Origin: Thermoplasmatota archaeon
GTDB lineage: Archaea; Thermoplasmatota; Thermoplasmata; Thermoplasmatales; Thermoplasmataceae
Reading direction: 5' to 3'
Assembly: GCA_023379845.1 (NCBI GenBank)
Contig: JAMCPG010000038.1
Span: 1 to 42,263 of the forward strand
DNA length: 42,263 nt
This document shows, one piece after another, positions 1 to 7,997 of the stretch. Below the pieces are notes generated by a model. That model saw only the letters and a program-made list of their open reading frames with translations, was not told the DNA's origin and searched no databases. Made by a program: the position numbers and the translations under genes. Numbering within the stretch: the first letter of the stretch is position 1; the number at the start of each line of letters is the position of its first letter.

Positions 1-238
1 TAAAGTTCGGGATAAGATCTGCGATCTTAGTTTGGCTTGGAGACAAAGAAGCACGTGAAACCCTAGGATTTCTTTCTTCTTTTGTCATTTTTTCAATTTT
101 AAGAGCGCTTACCAATTCCTTTCCGCTTGACTGCGATTTCATCCTTTGTTTTAGATTTACGAGAACCCGAGCCACTTCGGCTTCTTGAGGTGGGAGCCCA
201 GTCAGGTTTGTATTTTTCTCTATTCTCACCAATTCCAC
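1..238 (-). CDS. Possible 5' part of an unrecognised gene running off the left edge
   Basis: The minus strand is open from a GTG at 238-236 to the edge of the window, about 79 codons. The GTG follows an in-frame TGA and a good purine-rich stretch (AAGGAG, four bases before the start). The predicted peptide is charged and helical-looking, with the stretch QEAEVARVLVNLKQRMK and, further on, SPSQTKIADLIP, which faintly recalls a DNA-binding helix pair. I do not recognise the family. A second minus-strand frame is also open over part of this stretch and is rich in Ser and Arg, so the reading frame itself is uncertain. Confidence is low because only the first part is visible. Confidence 0.3.
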   Translation of the reverse strand, partial: MELVRIEKNTNLTGLPPQEAEVARVLVNLKQRMKSQSSGKELVSALKIEKMTKEERNPRVSRASLSPSQTKIADLIPNF

Positions 239-995
239 TTCACTCCTTCAAAATCTACTCATTCTTTGAAACTTCATTTGTGCTCCACTGTAACCTTAAC
301 TTTCTTCGATCAAATAGCCTTGAAAACAGTAATCGCTTCAAGAGTTACTTATACAAACCTCACGGTTAAGACTTAGATAAAGCTTTTCATGATATGACAT
401 AGTCAAGATTTAGTTGATTTTTCTCTTGTTTTCATTGTGCAAGGGAAATCATGAAATATAATTTAAACACGTAATCAAATGCGACTGGAAAACGCGTTTT
501 TATAAGAGTTCATGAAGATATCAGCACCTTCTTATAATTTCTCACTCGAAGCTCTTCCTCTATTTTCATGATCAACATACCCATGATGGATCTTAAATTG
601 ATTGAACTTGATCTCACAAGCTAAATGAAACCATTGCCCGCAATGTCATTTAGGAACGTTTTGAAGAATGGCTTTTGCTTTAGGAAAAATTTGAACATCC
701 TTCTGTTAATACTCACCAAGTATCTATTGGGCATTGACAAAGTCCATGATCCAGGCAGGTTCAGGTTTAACTAACTTTGCTAATAATTTAGATGTGAGGT
801 TAACTAGGATGAAGTTTGAAATGAAACTTTCAAAGAAAGGGACTAGCATTGGAAAGCTTCGAAGGGCAGACCAAAGATAGAGTTACATAACGATTCCAAA
901 ATTAGCTGTAAATCACGATTGGACTATACCATTAAGTGTCGCTTTCTTTAGAATATTAATGAATTCCGCCCGTTTATTGTCAAATTAATATTATT
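239..995. other. Gene-poor stretch, possibly decayed
   Basis: No convincing gene is seen over about 750 bases, in contrast to the very compact rest of the window. The longest open piece with a sensible start is a 49-codon plus-strand ORF at 625-774 (begins MKPLPAMSF, ends GRFRFN). It has no clear Shine-Dalgarno and no recognisable family. A strong TATA-like element facing left (CTTATAAAAACG on the minus strand, near 495-507) has only very short ORFs behind it. The region could be a decayed gene or mobile element, or a long regulatory spacer; the sequence does not decide. Confidence 0.35.
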
Positions 996-1637
996 TCAAT
1001 AATAGTAGAAAATAGAGAGTGTCACGGAGTTACCACTCACCAGGTTTGTATTACCAATCTCAACTTCAATTGAAGAAGATGGAAGCACTACAAAATCTGC
1101 AGATCCTTGTACCCCGACTGTTTGAGTGTTGGAGTAGCTTACCCCATATGCCGACCAAATAACAGTTACATACGTATTGGATGAAGAAGAAGACTGAACA
1201 TCAACATCAAAATAACCAGAGTATGGAGCCGAAAGAGTATAGTAGCTATAACTACCGGCAGGTTGATTAATAGTCTGGTCATTTAGAATTGTAATCGAAG
1301 ATTGTAAATTGTTGATGCTATTTGCGCTGTTCAGCTGTGCTTGTGTTGAATTTAGCTGTGCTTGGGTCGAACTTAGCTGTTCTTGTGTTGAATTTACTTC
1401 TGCACTTAATTGAGAAACTTCAGCTTTAGATGTGGTTGATTGAGATTGCATCAAGTTTACCTGCTGATTTAGATTTGAGATTTTATCACTTAACGTAGCG
1501 TTTTCGCTTTTTAAGCTAGAAATAGTTTGAAATTCAGAAACTGCTATAATAGCACTGGACGCAAACAGAATTGCGAATAAAATGCTAACAACCATTGGCC
1601 ATTTTTTAGGACTCGGTGAAGAACCTTTAGATTCCAT
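996..1637 (-). CDS. Membrane-anchored extracytoplasmic coiled-coil protein, unknown function
   Basis: The protein (213 residues from this start) has three parts: a short basic N-terminus followed by one hydrophobic segment (about residues 13-36), a long coiled coil rich in Ser, Thr, Asn and Gln (about 40-115), and a C-terminal domain of roughly 100 residues with the alternating Ser/Thr/Tyr/Val pattern of a beta-sandwich. It is most likely anchored in the membrane with the coiled coil and beta domain outside. I chose the ATG at 1637 (MESKGSSPSP) rather than an in-frame ATG nine codons upstream, because a TATA-like AAATTAATAAG at about 1667-1677 would place transcription start near 1646. I do not recognise a named family; proteins of this shape are common surface proteins in acidophilic archaea. 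Confidence 0.7.
   Translation of the reverse strand: MESKGSSPSPKKWPMVVSILFAILFASSAIIAVSEFQTISSLKSENATLSDKISNLNQQVNLMQSQSTTSKAEVSQLSAEVNSTQEQLSSTQAQLNSTQAQLNSANSINNLQSSITILNDQTINQPAGSYSYYTLSAPYSGYFDVDVQSSSSSNTYVTVIWSAYGVSYSNTQTVGVQGSADFVVLPSSSIEVEIGNTNLVSGNSVTLSIFYYY
1333..1395 (-). repeat. Three tandem 21-base repeats encoding coiled-coil heptads
   Basis: Three consecutive 21-base units (1333-1353, 1354-1374, 1375-1395) differ by only a few bases. Read on the minus strand inside the coiled-coil gene they encode heptads of the form (S/N)-S-T-Q-(A/E)-Q-L. The 21-base period equals one heptad, so the repeat can gain or lose units without breaking the frame or the coiled coil. Confidence 0.85.
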
Positions 1638-1728
1638 ATGCAATAAAAAGGTAGTTTCTAACATCTTATTAATTTTACTTATGCAGGACTCTTAAGCATT
1701 CCATCACACTCACAGCCCAGATCAAAGA

Positions 1729-1749
1729 TTGAGTTGCACAACAACTCAA
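1729..1749. promoter_or_regulatory. Perfect 8-base inverted repeat between divergent genes
   Basis: TTGAGTTG at 1729-1736 and CAACTCAA at 1742-1749 form a perfect inverted repeat with a five-base spacer. It lies in the intergenic space between the coiled-coil gene (leftward) and the ribbon-helix-helix gene (rightward). It could be an operator or an RNA hairpin. Not followed by a T-run, so a terminator is less likely. Confidence 0.35.
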
Positions 1750-1796
1750 ATTAAGCTTTTCTTAGAAAATTTATGGATTTATCCTGCTTAACGTCA

Positions 1797-1812
1797 AATT
1801 AATATATTAACA
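1797..1812 (+). promoter_or_regulatory. TATA box of the ribbon-helix-helix gene, inside a palindrome
   Basis: The perfect 12-base palindrome TTAATATATTAA (1799-1810) also reads as an archaeal TATA box. Its centre is about 29 bases before the ATG at 1834, which predicts a transcript starting at or next to the start codon. Because dimeric ribbon-helix-helix proteins bind palindromes, this could also be the gene's own operator; that part is inference. Confidence 0.45.
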
Positions 1813-1833
1813 AGCGTTCGGCAATAAGGTAAC

Positions 1834-2415
1834 ATGACTAGGATGAACCTCTCATTGAGGACTGAACTTGCAAAGAAATTGCAGGAGGAAGCCGAAAGGG
1901 AGGGGAAAATGATAAGCTCGATAACAGGCGAGGCACTGCAGATGTATTTTGATGCAAGAAAGTCTGGTGTCGACAGCAATGTTGTTTCCAAGATATCAAG
2001 TATACTCAATCTTATGGACTCCCTAAGGGCAGTTCCGGTGCCTTCCATGCTCCTGGATCAAATACTGCAGATAGCGATAAAGAATGACACAAAGGCAAGC
2101 CTTGAAAAGTGGGAGGAAGCAGGTTACGCCTTTGCGGAAGTCTGCCAGATTTATGCCCCCGACCTGGAAAGCCTCTGGAATTTTGCTCAACTTTTCAAGG
2201 AATTCATACCCGCAGACAGGTTTGAGACGAGCTTCAACGAAGGAGAGACAACTATACTGCTTGTCGGGGCAGGCTTCAGTCTGGAGGCTTCAAGATGCAG
2301 TCTTGCAGGTCTATCTGGGCTGCTGAGAGGTTACAAGTATCAAATTGATGATAAGCATATTGAAAAAGGACTTGTTAAAGTGACATGCCATCAAGGAAAG
2401 TCCCGAGATAACTGA
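1834..2415 (+). CDS. Ribbon-helix-helix (CopG/MetJ-like) DNA-binding protein with C-terminal domain
   Basis: Residues 1-45 fit the ribbon-helix-helix fold: a short strand (MNLSLRTEL), a first helix (AKKLQEEAEREG) and a second helix starting KMISSITGEALQMYF. Such proteins bind DNA as dimers through the strand. The remaining 145 residues form a mixed helical domain, with LLVGAGFSLEASRCSLAGL around 142-160, which I do not recognise and which may sense a ligand. The last dozen residues are polar and could be tail sequence reached by read-through of a small frameshift, but nothing proves this. A TATA box sits immediately upstream, so the gene is probably transcribed alone and leaderless. DNA-binding role is well supported; target genes are unknown. 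Confidence 0.65.
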   Translation: MTRMNLSLRTELAKKLQEEAEREGKMISSITGEALQMYFDARKSGVDSNVVSKISSILNLMDSLRAVPVPSMLLDQILQIAIKNDTKASLEKWEEAGYAFAEVCQIYAPDLESLWNFAQLFKEFIPADRFETSFNEGETTILLVGAGFSLEASRCSLAGLSGLLRGYKYQIDDKHIEKGLVKVTCHQGKSRDN

Positions 2416-2499
2416 AATATAGATAAGGAGGCTGTTTACTGTTTTCTTCGAGTATAACTGTGGGATCAAATTATAATAATATCATCAAATGCTGCTCGC

Positions 2500-3375
2500 G
2501 TGCAAAATCTATTCTGGGTGATTTTTACCGAGGTGGTGATGACCGCCTTCATAATATGGGTAATAACATACCTACGATCATTCGGGCGTAATATATCATT
2601 GAAAGGCTTCACAATCGGTCTTTTTCTTATCACAATGATGGGCAGTATGCTTGATGCCCTGGTATATTACATAGTGGCTCCACCATCATTCCTCAATACG
2701 ATTGTCGCAGTAAATATTTCCATGATAATAATGACTGTTGCGGTTGTATATATACTGATTGCTGCAACAATCGAATCTTACGCCTCCTTTGCCGGTATGG
2801 AGGTATTCACATTCGCTCTTCTGCTTTCATGGAACGAGATTTCAATGGCGTTGTTCCTGCGTGTCATTGGATTCGGCTTCAGCGGGATTTCGTCCCTCGG
2901 ATCTTATCTCTCATATTTTTCGCTGTCAATTACAAGCATTTTGTTTCTTGCGCCAATGCTTGCTGAAATGATATTTTTCATTTTCTTCAGGATGATTCCA
3001 GGATTTGAAAAAAGGGCAGTGACAGTGATTTTGCTTCTGCAGGTTGCTGATCCTGCCATGCTTGGAAATTCCCGGGTCGTCCTACCCTTGTTGGTTGCAT
3101 ATGCAATACTTATGGTAATTGCGATCTATTATCTTTTCAGTTATGTGTACGCGCACCGCGATGAATTGACCCTGGGTGGAAGGAAAATAATTAGATGGGT
3201 CATCCTCCTTATAGTAATTTCTGCCGGCGGATTGCTCGAACCCGTGATATATCCTCATCCGTTTGGGCTATCATGGCTGATATTCGCAGTTTCAATGATG
3301 CTGGCAATGACACTTTATTTCAGCACAATCCTGGGAATATTCCATGAAAAACAAATTGAAAGTGCTCCAGCCTAA
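2500..3375 (+). CDS. Polytopic membrane protein, apparent paralogue of the N-terminal half of its convergent neighbour
   Basis: This 291-residue protein consists almost entirely of hydrophobic segments, about eight predicted membrane spans, with no soluble domain. It starts at GTG (2500-2502), about 25 bases after an AT-rich TATA-like stretch (2469-2482). By eye its sequence follows that of the first 270 residues of the 660-residue protein encoded opposite: for example ISMIIMTVAVV against ISLVSMTALVI, LLSWNEISMALF against SVILDEVLMSLIF, and the segment around APMLAEMIF against FPMSLEMLL. No catalytic or transport motif is recognisable. Its stop codon overlaps the neighbour's stop by four bases. 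Function unknown; the paired arrangement suggests a related or partner subunit. Confidence 0.65.
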   Translation: MQNLFWVIFTEVVMTAFIIWVITYLRSFGRNISLKGFTIGLFLITMMGSMLDALVYYIVAPPSFLNTIVAVNISMIIMTVAVVYILIAATIESYASFAGMEVFTFALLLSWNEISMALFLRVIGFGFSGISSLGSYLSYFSLSITSILFLAPMLAEMIFFIFFRMIPGFEKRAVTVILLLQVADPAMLGNSRVVLPLLVAYAILMVIAIYYLFSYVYAHRDELTLGGRKIIRWVILLIVISAGGLLEPVIYPHPFGLSWLIFAVSMMLAMTLYFSTILGIFHEKQIESAPA

Positions 3376-5354
3376 TGTTTCTTCGGTAACTTCTCCTTTA
3401 CCCAGTGCCTGATATCATAATAAAAGATGTTCTCATATGGACATGCGTCAACGCAGTCCCCAATGCCTACGCACCTGGAATCTTTGTATTCGCCAGTTTG
3501 GATAAACTTTCCAGGCTGTCCGTAATTTCCGACCGGGCAGGCGCTTGCACAATCCTTTGTCTTGCACGAAACGCACTGCATCGGATCCCTTACCTTCAAC
3601 CTGAAAAGACCGAACCTCGAAATGAAGCGGTTGAAGTTTCCCCAGTGGCAGTAGCCAGTGTTAATGCAGCCATATGAACCGAGAAAAGGCATTGTTATAA
3701 AGACTGCATACCATAAGAAACCGAAGAGGAACAGGTAAACCATGTATGACGGGTCTGTCCCGTAGAAGTAAAAATTCAGGTATCCCGTTGAGTCAAGAAG
3801 CGACGCGGCAGCCGAGAGGAAAAGGGTTGCATAAACGCTGAGTGAAACCGCACGATAAACGACTTCGCCCTTCCTTGTCTGCCTCGTCAGGACTTTCGCC
3901 GCACCTGATGAAGCGTTGAATTTCTTCATTGAATCATAGAAAGTTCCCTGATACATGACTGGAGCTGTGCAGAAGGTTGAGCACAACTGCCTTGATCCAA
4001 AGAGGAATGATAAAACTCCGCTTATCAGATACGTTAGAATAATCGGAACTATGAATACAAGTGAAAAAGCTCCTCCCGAACCTATACCCATGGTCCACCC
4101 GATAAAGGGGATACTTGACGGGTCCCTGATCAGAAACGATGGAAGAAATATTGAGTAAATGGCATAAGCCGTCAGCATGAGCACGAGCCTGATCCTTGTT
4201 TCGAGTTCCCTTGTTGTTTGTATCTTGAAAACAACAAGCGATCCCATCTCAATCCCCATCATTATGAGAAACCACGGGGACAGGGAAACATGCGTCACAA
4301 ATGTAAAGAAGTCGAAGATTGCGATGCCAACGTATGAAATAAAAGATCCTGAAAACGGTATGATGCCCGTTGACATCATATAGGCATTCGGTCCATAATA
4401 GGCTAAATCAAATACCGCCCCCATGAAGAATTCTGCTGCAAATATCAGAAGAAGGAAGAGAAAAGACCACATCTTGCTTGAGATCCAGTAGAGGCTTTTT
4501 CCGCTCGATATCCAGCCACTGTTCAGCGCTGCTGCCAGGTAGACCAGCATATCAATCACCATAGCAATCGCAATTACTGCATGATTTCCATCAATAATCC
4601 AAAAGAATACGCCTGCCATCATGAGACCATATGCAGCAAGAAGAAGAAGCACATATGAACCAAGATGCACCTTCATTGTCTGTTTTCTGTAAAGATATTC
4701 GAACATGTAGACAAAGAAAGCAGTCATCAGCGATCCAGAGAGGTAAATAGTAACCAGCTCCCAGGAACTGGCATTAATTGCGGTTGGCATGATGAACATC
4801 AATGCAGCCTGAACGAGGAGTATTACCTTAACATGTGAAGAGAGTTCTCCCTTCATGATCGAAATTGTTAGCAGCATCTCAAGGCTCATTGGAAAGACAA
4901 ACCAGTAACTGGAAATTGCCGTCCATACAAATTCAACCGGGTTAGAATGAAGCAGTTGCAGGTAGACCTGCGATCCAGTCAAAAGGTTGAAGATAAGGCT
5001 CATCAATACCTCGTCAAGGATAACGGAGAATGCAACATATGCATGGATGAAAGTTTTCGATATTTCTGTTCTTTGCTGAAACACATCCTCCATGAAAACT
5101 ACAAGAGCAGGAATGACAAGTGCTGTCATGGAAACCAGAGAAATCTCAGCTCCCTCTGCGATGCTTATGCTGCCTGGAAATGCAAGGTATATCAACGGGC
5201 CAAGAAGCATACCGGTCATCATTGATGCAAAAACGTACGTCAGGAGCATGTGAAGTATATTTGCGGACTTGCGGGCATATATGATCAGGAACGACATCGC
5301 CCCTGCCATTGACAGCATCAGGATCAGAAGAATGATGTATTCCGTAAAGTACAA
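3372..5354 (-). CDS. Large membrane protein with C-terminal two-cluster ferredoxin domain
   Basis: The first roughly 580 residues form many membrane spans (about 14 or more). The last 70 form a bacterial-type ferredoxin domain. Cluster 1 ligands are C594, C597, C602 and C606, with C602 displaced by two residues from the usual spacing. The second motif has C628, C634 and C638, but Ile631 stands where the second cysteine is expected. An earlier CSTFCTAP motif in a loop near residue 440-460 recalls NapH/CcoG-type membrane ferredoxins. The gene begins with TTG (5354-5352) and has an AT-rich promoter-like stretch at about 5380-5395. A role passing electrons between a soluble carrier and the membrane is likely; donor and acceptor cannot be told from the sequence. 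Confidence 0.7.
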   Translation of the reverse strand: MYFTEYIILLILMLSMAGAMSFLIIYARKSANILHMLLTYVFASMMTGMLLGPLIYLAFPGSISIAEGAEISLVSMTALVIPALVVFMEDVFQQRTEISKTFIHAYVAFSVILDEVLMSLIFNLLTGSQVYLQLLHSNPVEFVWTAISSYWFVFPMSLEMLLTISIMKGELSSHVKVILLVQAALMFIMPTAINASSWELVTIYLSGSLMTAFFVYMFEYLYRKQTMKVHLGSYVLLLLAAYGLMMAGVFFWIIDGNHAVIAIAMVIDMLVYLAAALNSGWISSGKSLYWISSKMWSFLFLLLIFAAEFFMGAVFDLAYYGPNAYMMSTGIIPFSGSFISYVGIAIFDFFTFVTHVSLSPWFLIMMGIEMGSLVVFKIQTTRELETRIRLVLMLTAYAIYSIFLPSFLIRDPSSIPFIGWTMGIGSGGAFSLVFIVPIILTYLISGVLSFLFGSRQLCSTFCTAPVMYQGTFYDSMKKFNASSGAAKVLTRQTRKGEVVYRAVSLSVYATLFLSAAASLLDSTGYLNFYFYGTDPSYMVYLFLFGFLWYAVFITMPFLGSYGCINTGYCHWGNFNRFISRFGLFRLKVRDPMQCVSCKTKDCASACPVGNYGQPGKFIQTGEYKDSRCVGIGDCVDACPYENIFYYDIRHWVKEKLPKKH

Positions 5355-5530
5355 ACCAAGATACCCTCTGCCTGCGTATTAAGATATTATTCTTACACTT
5401 TTGTTAGGCAAGAAGCGGGACATTAAGAAGATAACCTAAAAAATAATTTTATCTGCAAACCAACTACCTGCATTGATTCACGGTTATTTCTTTGGAACAG
5501 GAATCCAGAAACGGCCAGTCTGCTTAACAA

Positions 5531-7240
5531 TTATGGCTTTCTTCCAACTTTTGGATTCCTTGTCTGATCTGTGCGCAACTCACGCTTCAGCACTTTTCCG
5601 ACGAGTGTCCTTGGGAGATCTTTCTTAAACTCAACGGATCTTGGTCTCTTGTATGGGGCAAGCTGTTTTGAAGCAAATGCCATCAGTTCCTGCTCGGTAA
5701 CAGTCGATCCCTCTTTCTTCACGACATATACCTTTACGCTCTGTCCTCTCCTTTCATCAGGGACTCCTATGGCTGCAGCTTCTATAACATCCGGGTGCTT
5801 GTAGAATACTTCCTCAATTTCACGCGGATAGACATTATAGCCGCTCGATATGATCATATCCTTCTTCCTGTCCACAAGATAGAGGTATCCATCGTTATCG
5901 AACCTGCCAATATCTCCGGTTCTGAGCCAACCATTGTCCATGACACCGGCAGTCTCGGATTCACTTCTCCAGTATCCAAGCATAACCTGCGGGCCGCGAA
6001 CAAATATCTCGCCCTCCTCTCCCAACTGAACCTCTTGCAGGCTGTATGGGTTTAAAATCTTAAACTCGGTGTTGCTGAGTGGAAGTCCTACGGAGCCAAC
6101 TCTCCTCTTGTTTCTATCAACAGGGTTAGCCGCTATAACTGGTGAGGTTTCACTGAGACCATAACCTTCTATCAGGAGGCCTCCCGTTGCCTCCTCGAAT
6201 CTTTTTAACGTGTCTACAGGAAGAGCTGCACCGCCCGACACGCATACTCTTATTGATTTCAGGTCAAATTTCTTTAGATCTGGATGGTTGATGATTGATT
6301 TATAAAGGGTCGGCACACCTGGCAGATAATCCGGCTTATACTTCTTTATGAGCTTAAGAAGAGTCTCGGTATCTCGAGGATCAGGGACAAGAATCATTGT
6401 GGAAGCGGTTGTTACAGGAAGGATCATAGAAGTCATCATACCATAAACATGGAAAAAAGGCAATGTCGACATGAACCTACCCGGCTCCCTAAGGCTGGAA
6501 TGCCAGGCCATGAGCTGACTGGAATTTGCAACAAGATTGTAGTGCGAAAGCATCGCAGCTTTTGGAACCCCTGTAGTTCCTCCCGTGAATTGGAAAAGTA
6601 TAGGATCAACTTTAGTTTCAACCTGCTCTTCTGGTGATGAACCACCCTTGATGAGGTCTTTGAAGTTGAAAATCCTCCCTTCAAAAACCGGTTTCTCCGG
6701 CTTTGGATCTTTCCTGGTTCTTCGGGAGTAGACCATTGATGCAAGTGGCGTAAGGAAATCCTTAATGCTTGTAACAACTATGGAAACTCCTTCCTTGGCA
6801 AGGCTCTTGACCTTCGGGTAATAGATATCAAGCGTTATTACAGCCGATGTTTCTGTTGTCTTATATTCGTTAACAATTTCCGTCTCAGTATATATAGGAT
6901 TGGTCTGGACTATAACTCCACCAATCTTTGCAATCGCAAAAAAAGATATGACATATTGTGGGGAATTCGGCAATATAAGACCAACCTTCGAATCCTTGAA
7001 GAGTCTCAGCCGCTCCTTGAGGTTGAAGGCAAGGGCATCAACCAATGCAAGTAATTTCTTGTATGTTATCTTCTTTCCAAAAAGGATCAGTGCTACTGCA
7101 TCCGGATGTTTGGAAGCAGAGTCCGCTAACAGTCTATAAACCGTAGAATCAGGAATTTCAATGTTTCTCTGGCTCCCTTCGGGATAACTCCTCTTCCATA
7201 TTTCATCCATACTTGTTGCTGCCGAAGGTTGTTCTACCAT
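5531..7240 (-). CDS. Long-chain fatty-acid--CoA ligase (AMP-forming)
   Basis: This enzyme activates a carboxylic acid, probably a fatty acid, to its CoA thioester through an acyl-adenylate. The adenylate-forming motifs are all present: the phosphate-binding loop FTGGTTGVPK (218-227), GYGLSETSP (359-367), the adenine/ribose-binding TGD (441-443), the hinge DRKKDMIISSGYNVYP (457-472), and the C-terminal PRTLVGKVLKREL with the catalytic lysine near 549. Its 569 residues match the FadD class. Chain length cannot be read from the sequence. It stands alone on the minus strand, 43 bases from tpiA, which is transcribed the other way. An acyl-CoA dehydrogenase at 24551 could act on its product. Confidence 0.88.
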   Translation of the reverse strand: MVEQPSAATSMDEIWKRSYPEGSQRNIEIPDSTVYRLLADSASKHPDAVALILFGKKITYKKLLALVDALAFNLKERLRLFKDSKVGLILPNSPQYVISFFAIAKIGGVIVQTNPIYTETEIVNEYKTTETSAVITLDIYYPKVKSLAKEGVSIVVTSIKDFLTPLASMVYSRRTRKDPKPEKPVFEGRIFNFKDLIKGGSSPEEQVETKVDPILFQFTGGTTGVPKAAMLSHYNLVANSSQLMAWHSSLREPGRFMSTLPFFHVYGMMTSMILPVTTASTMILVPDPRDTETLLKLIKKYKPDYLPGVPTLYKSIINHPDLKKFDLKSIRVCVSGGAALPVDTLKRFEEATGGLLIEGYGLSETSPVIAANPVDRNKRRVGSVGLPLSNTEFKILNPYSLQEVQLGEEGEIFVRGPQVMLGYWRSESETAGVMDNGWLRTGDIGRFDNDGYLYLVDRKKDMIISSGYNVYPREIEEVFYKHPDVIEAAAIGVPDERRGQSVKVYVVKKEGSTVTEQELMAFASKQLAPYKRPRSVEFKKDLPRTLVGKVLKRELRTDQTRNPKVGRKP

Positions 7241-7283
7241 ATGGTGTAGACAATTAGAAATGGATAATAAAACTTGTTAATCC

Positions 7284-7991
7284 ATGATACGATATACATG
7301 TGTGAATGTGGCATCAAATAATACAAATGATAATATTTTGATCATTAACACGAAGCATTATGAGAGGTCTACGGGAGTCAGGGCCGTAAGCTTCTTTGCT
7401 GATCTTCCGGACAGCAATGCTTTCAAGGGTTGGCAAATTCACTATGCTGCAGGACCATACGATCTGCACTTGGCCAAACAATTTCCAGAAAAATCGTTCT
7501 ATGCACAGCATGTTGATCCTAATGGTTACGGCGCATATACTGGAAAAATATCCATGGAAATGCTCATTGAAACCGGTATTCAGGGCTCCCTGATTAATCA
7601 TTCTGAATTTAGGGTTAGCTCCGAGTCAATTGAAATGGCGATATCCAAGGCAAGAGACTTGAATTTCAACATAGTTGTGTGTGCAGAAAATCTTGAAGAA
7701 GTTGCAAAGTTTGCGGAAACAGGTGCTAAACTGGTGGCTTACGAGCCTCCTGAACTGATTGGCGGAAATATTTCGGTGTCGACCGCGAAACCCGGCATAA
7801 TAGAAAAAGCCGCTGCAATATGCAGAAAGAATGGATCCAGGTTAATAGTCGGAGCTGGCATAAAGACACATATCGACATTTCGACATCGCTAAATCTAGG
7901 TGCAAGCGGAGGGCTTGTCGCCTCCGGGGTGGTGCTTGCCAGCAACCCTTCGATCGCAATAACTTCATTAATCAACAAAGAATTAACCTGA
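7284..7991 (+). CDS. tpiA: Triosephosphate isomerase (archaeal short type)
   Basis: The enzyme interconverts dihydroxyacetone phosphate and glyceraldehyde 3-phosphate in glycolysis and gluconeogenesis. Active-site residues are visible: Asn22 and Lys24 in INTKHY, His106 in INHSE, Glu154 in AYEPPELIGG, and the phosphate-binding GASGGLVASGVV near 206-217. At about 235 residues it is the shortened archaeal form. With the ATG at 7284 the catalytic Asn lies about a dozen residues later than usual for the family, so the true start may be a GTG at codon 7 or 9, or a TTG at codon 19; no Shine-Dalgarno decides. The TATA-like ATAATAAAAC at 7264-7273 supports a leaderless transcript starting close to these codons. 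The next gene follows after six bases and is probably cotranscribed. Confidence 0.9.
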   Translation: MIRYTCVNVASNNTNDNILIINTKHYERSTGVRAVSFFADLPDSNAFKGWQIHYAAGPYDLHLAKQFPEKSFYAQHVDPNGYGAYTGKISMEMLIETGIQGSLINHSEFRVSSESIEMAISKARDLNFNIVVCAENLEEVAKFAETGAKLVAYEPPELIGGNISVSTAKPGIIEKAAAICRKNGSRLIVGAGIKTHIDISTSLNLGASGGLVASGVVLASNPSIAITSLINKELT

Positions 7992-7997
7992 GTTTAG

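Noticed and set aside
172-193. Hairpin resembling the right-end/omega-RNA stem of an IS200/IS605 element
   Set aside because: No TnpB-like reading frame precedes it on either strand in the visible sequence; the stem alone is too short to support an insertion-sequence call.
127-376. Two overlapping plus-strand ORFs of 63-80 codons at the left edge
   Set aside because: They have no Shine-Dalgarno or suitable TATA box, their composition is rich in Phe, Ser and Leu as expected for chance AT-rich frames, and they lie opposite a more plausible minus-strand frame.
1333-1395. Short direct repeats considered as CRISPR
   Set aside because: The units are contiguous with no spacers and encode coiled-coil heptads in frame.
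2376-2415. Possible frameshift in the tail of the ribbon-helix-helix gene
   Set aside because: The last residues look atypical, but no alternative frame carries an obvious continuation, so I left the gene as read.
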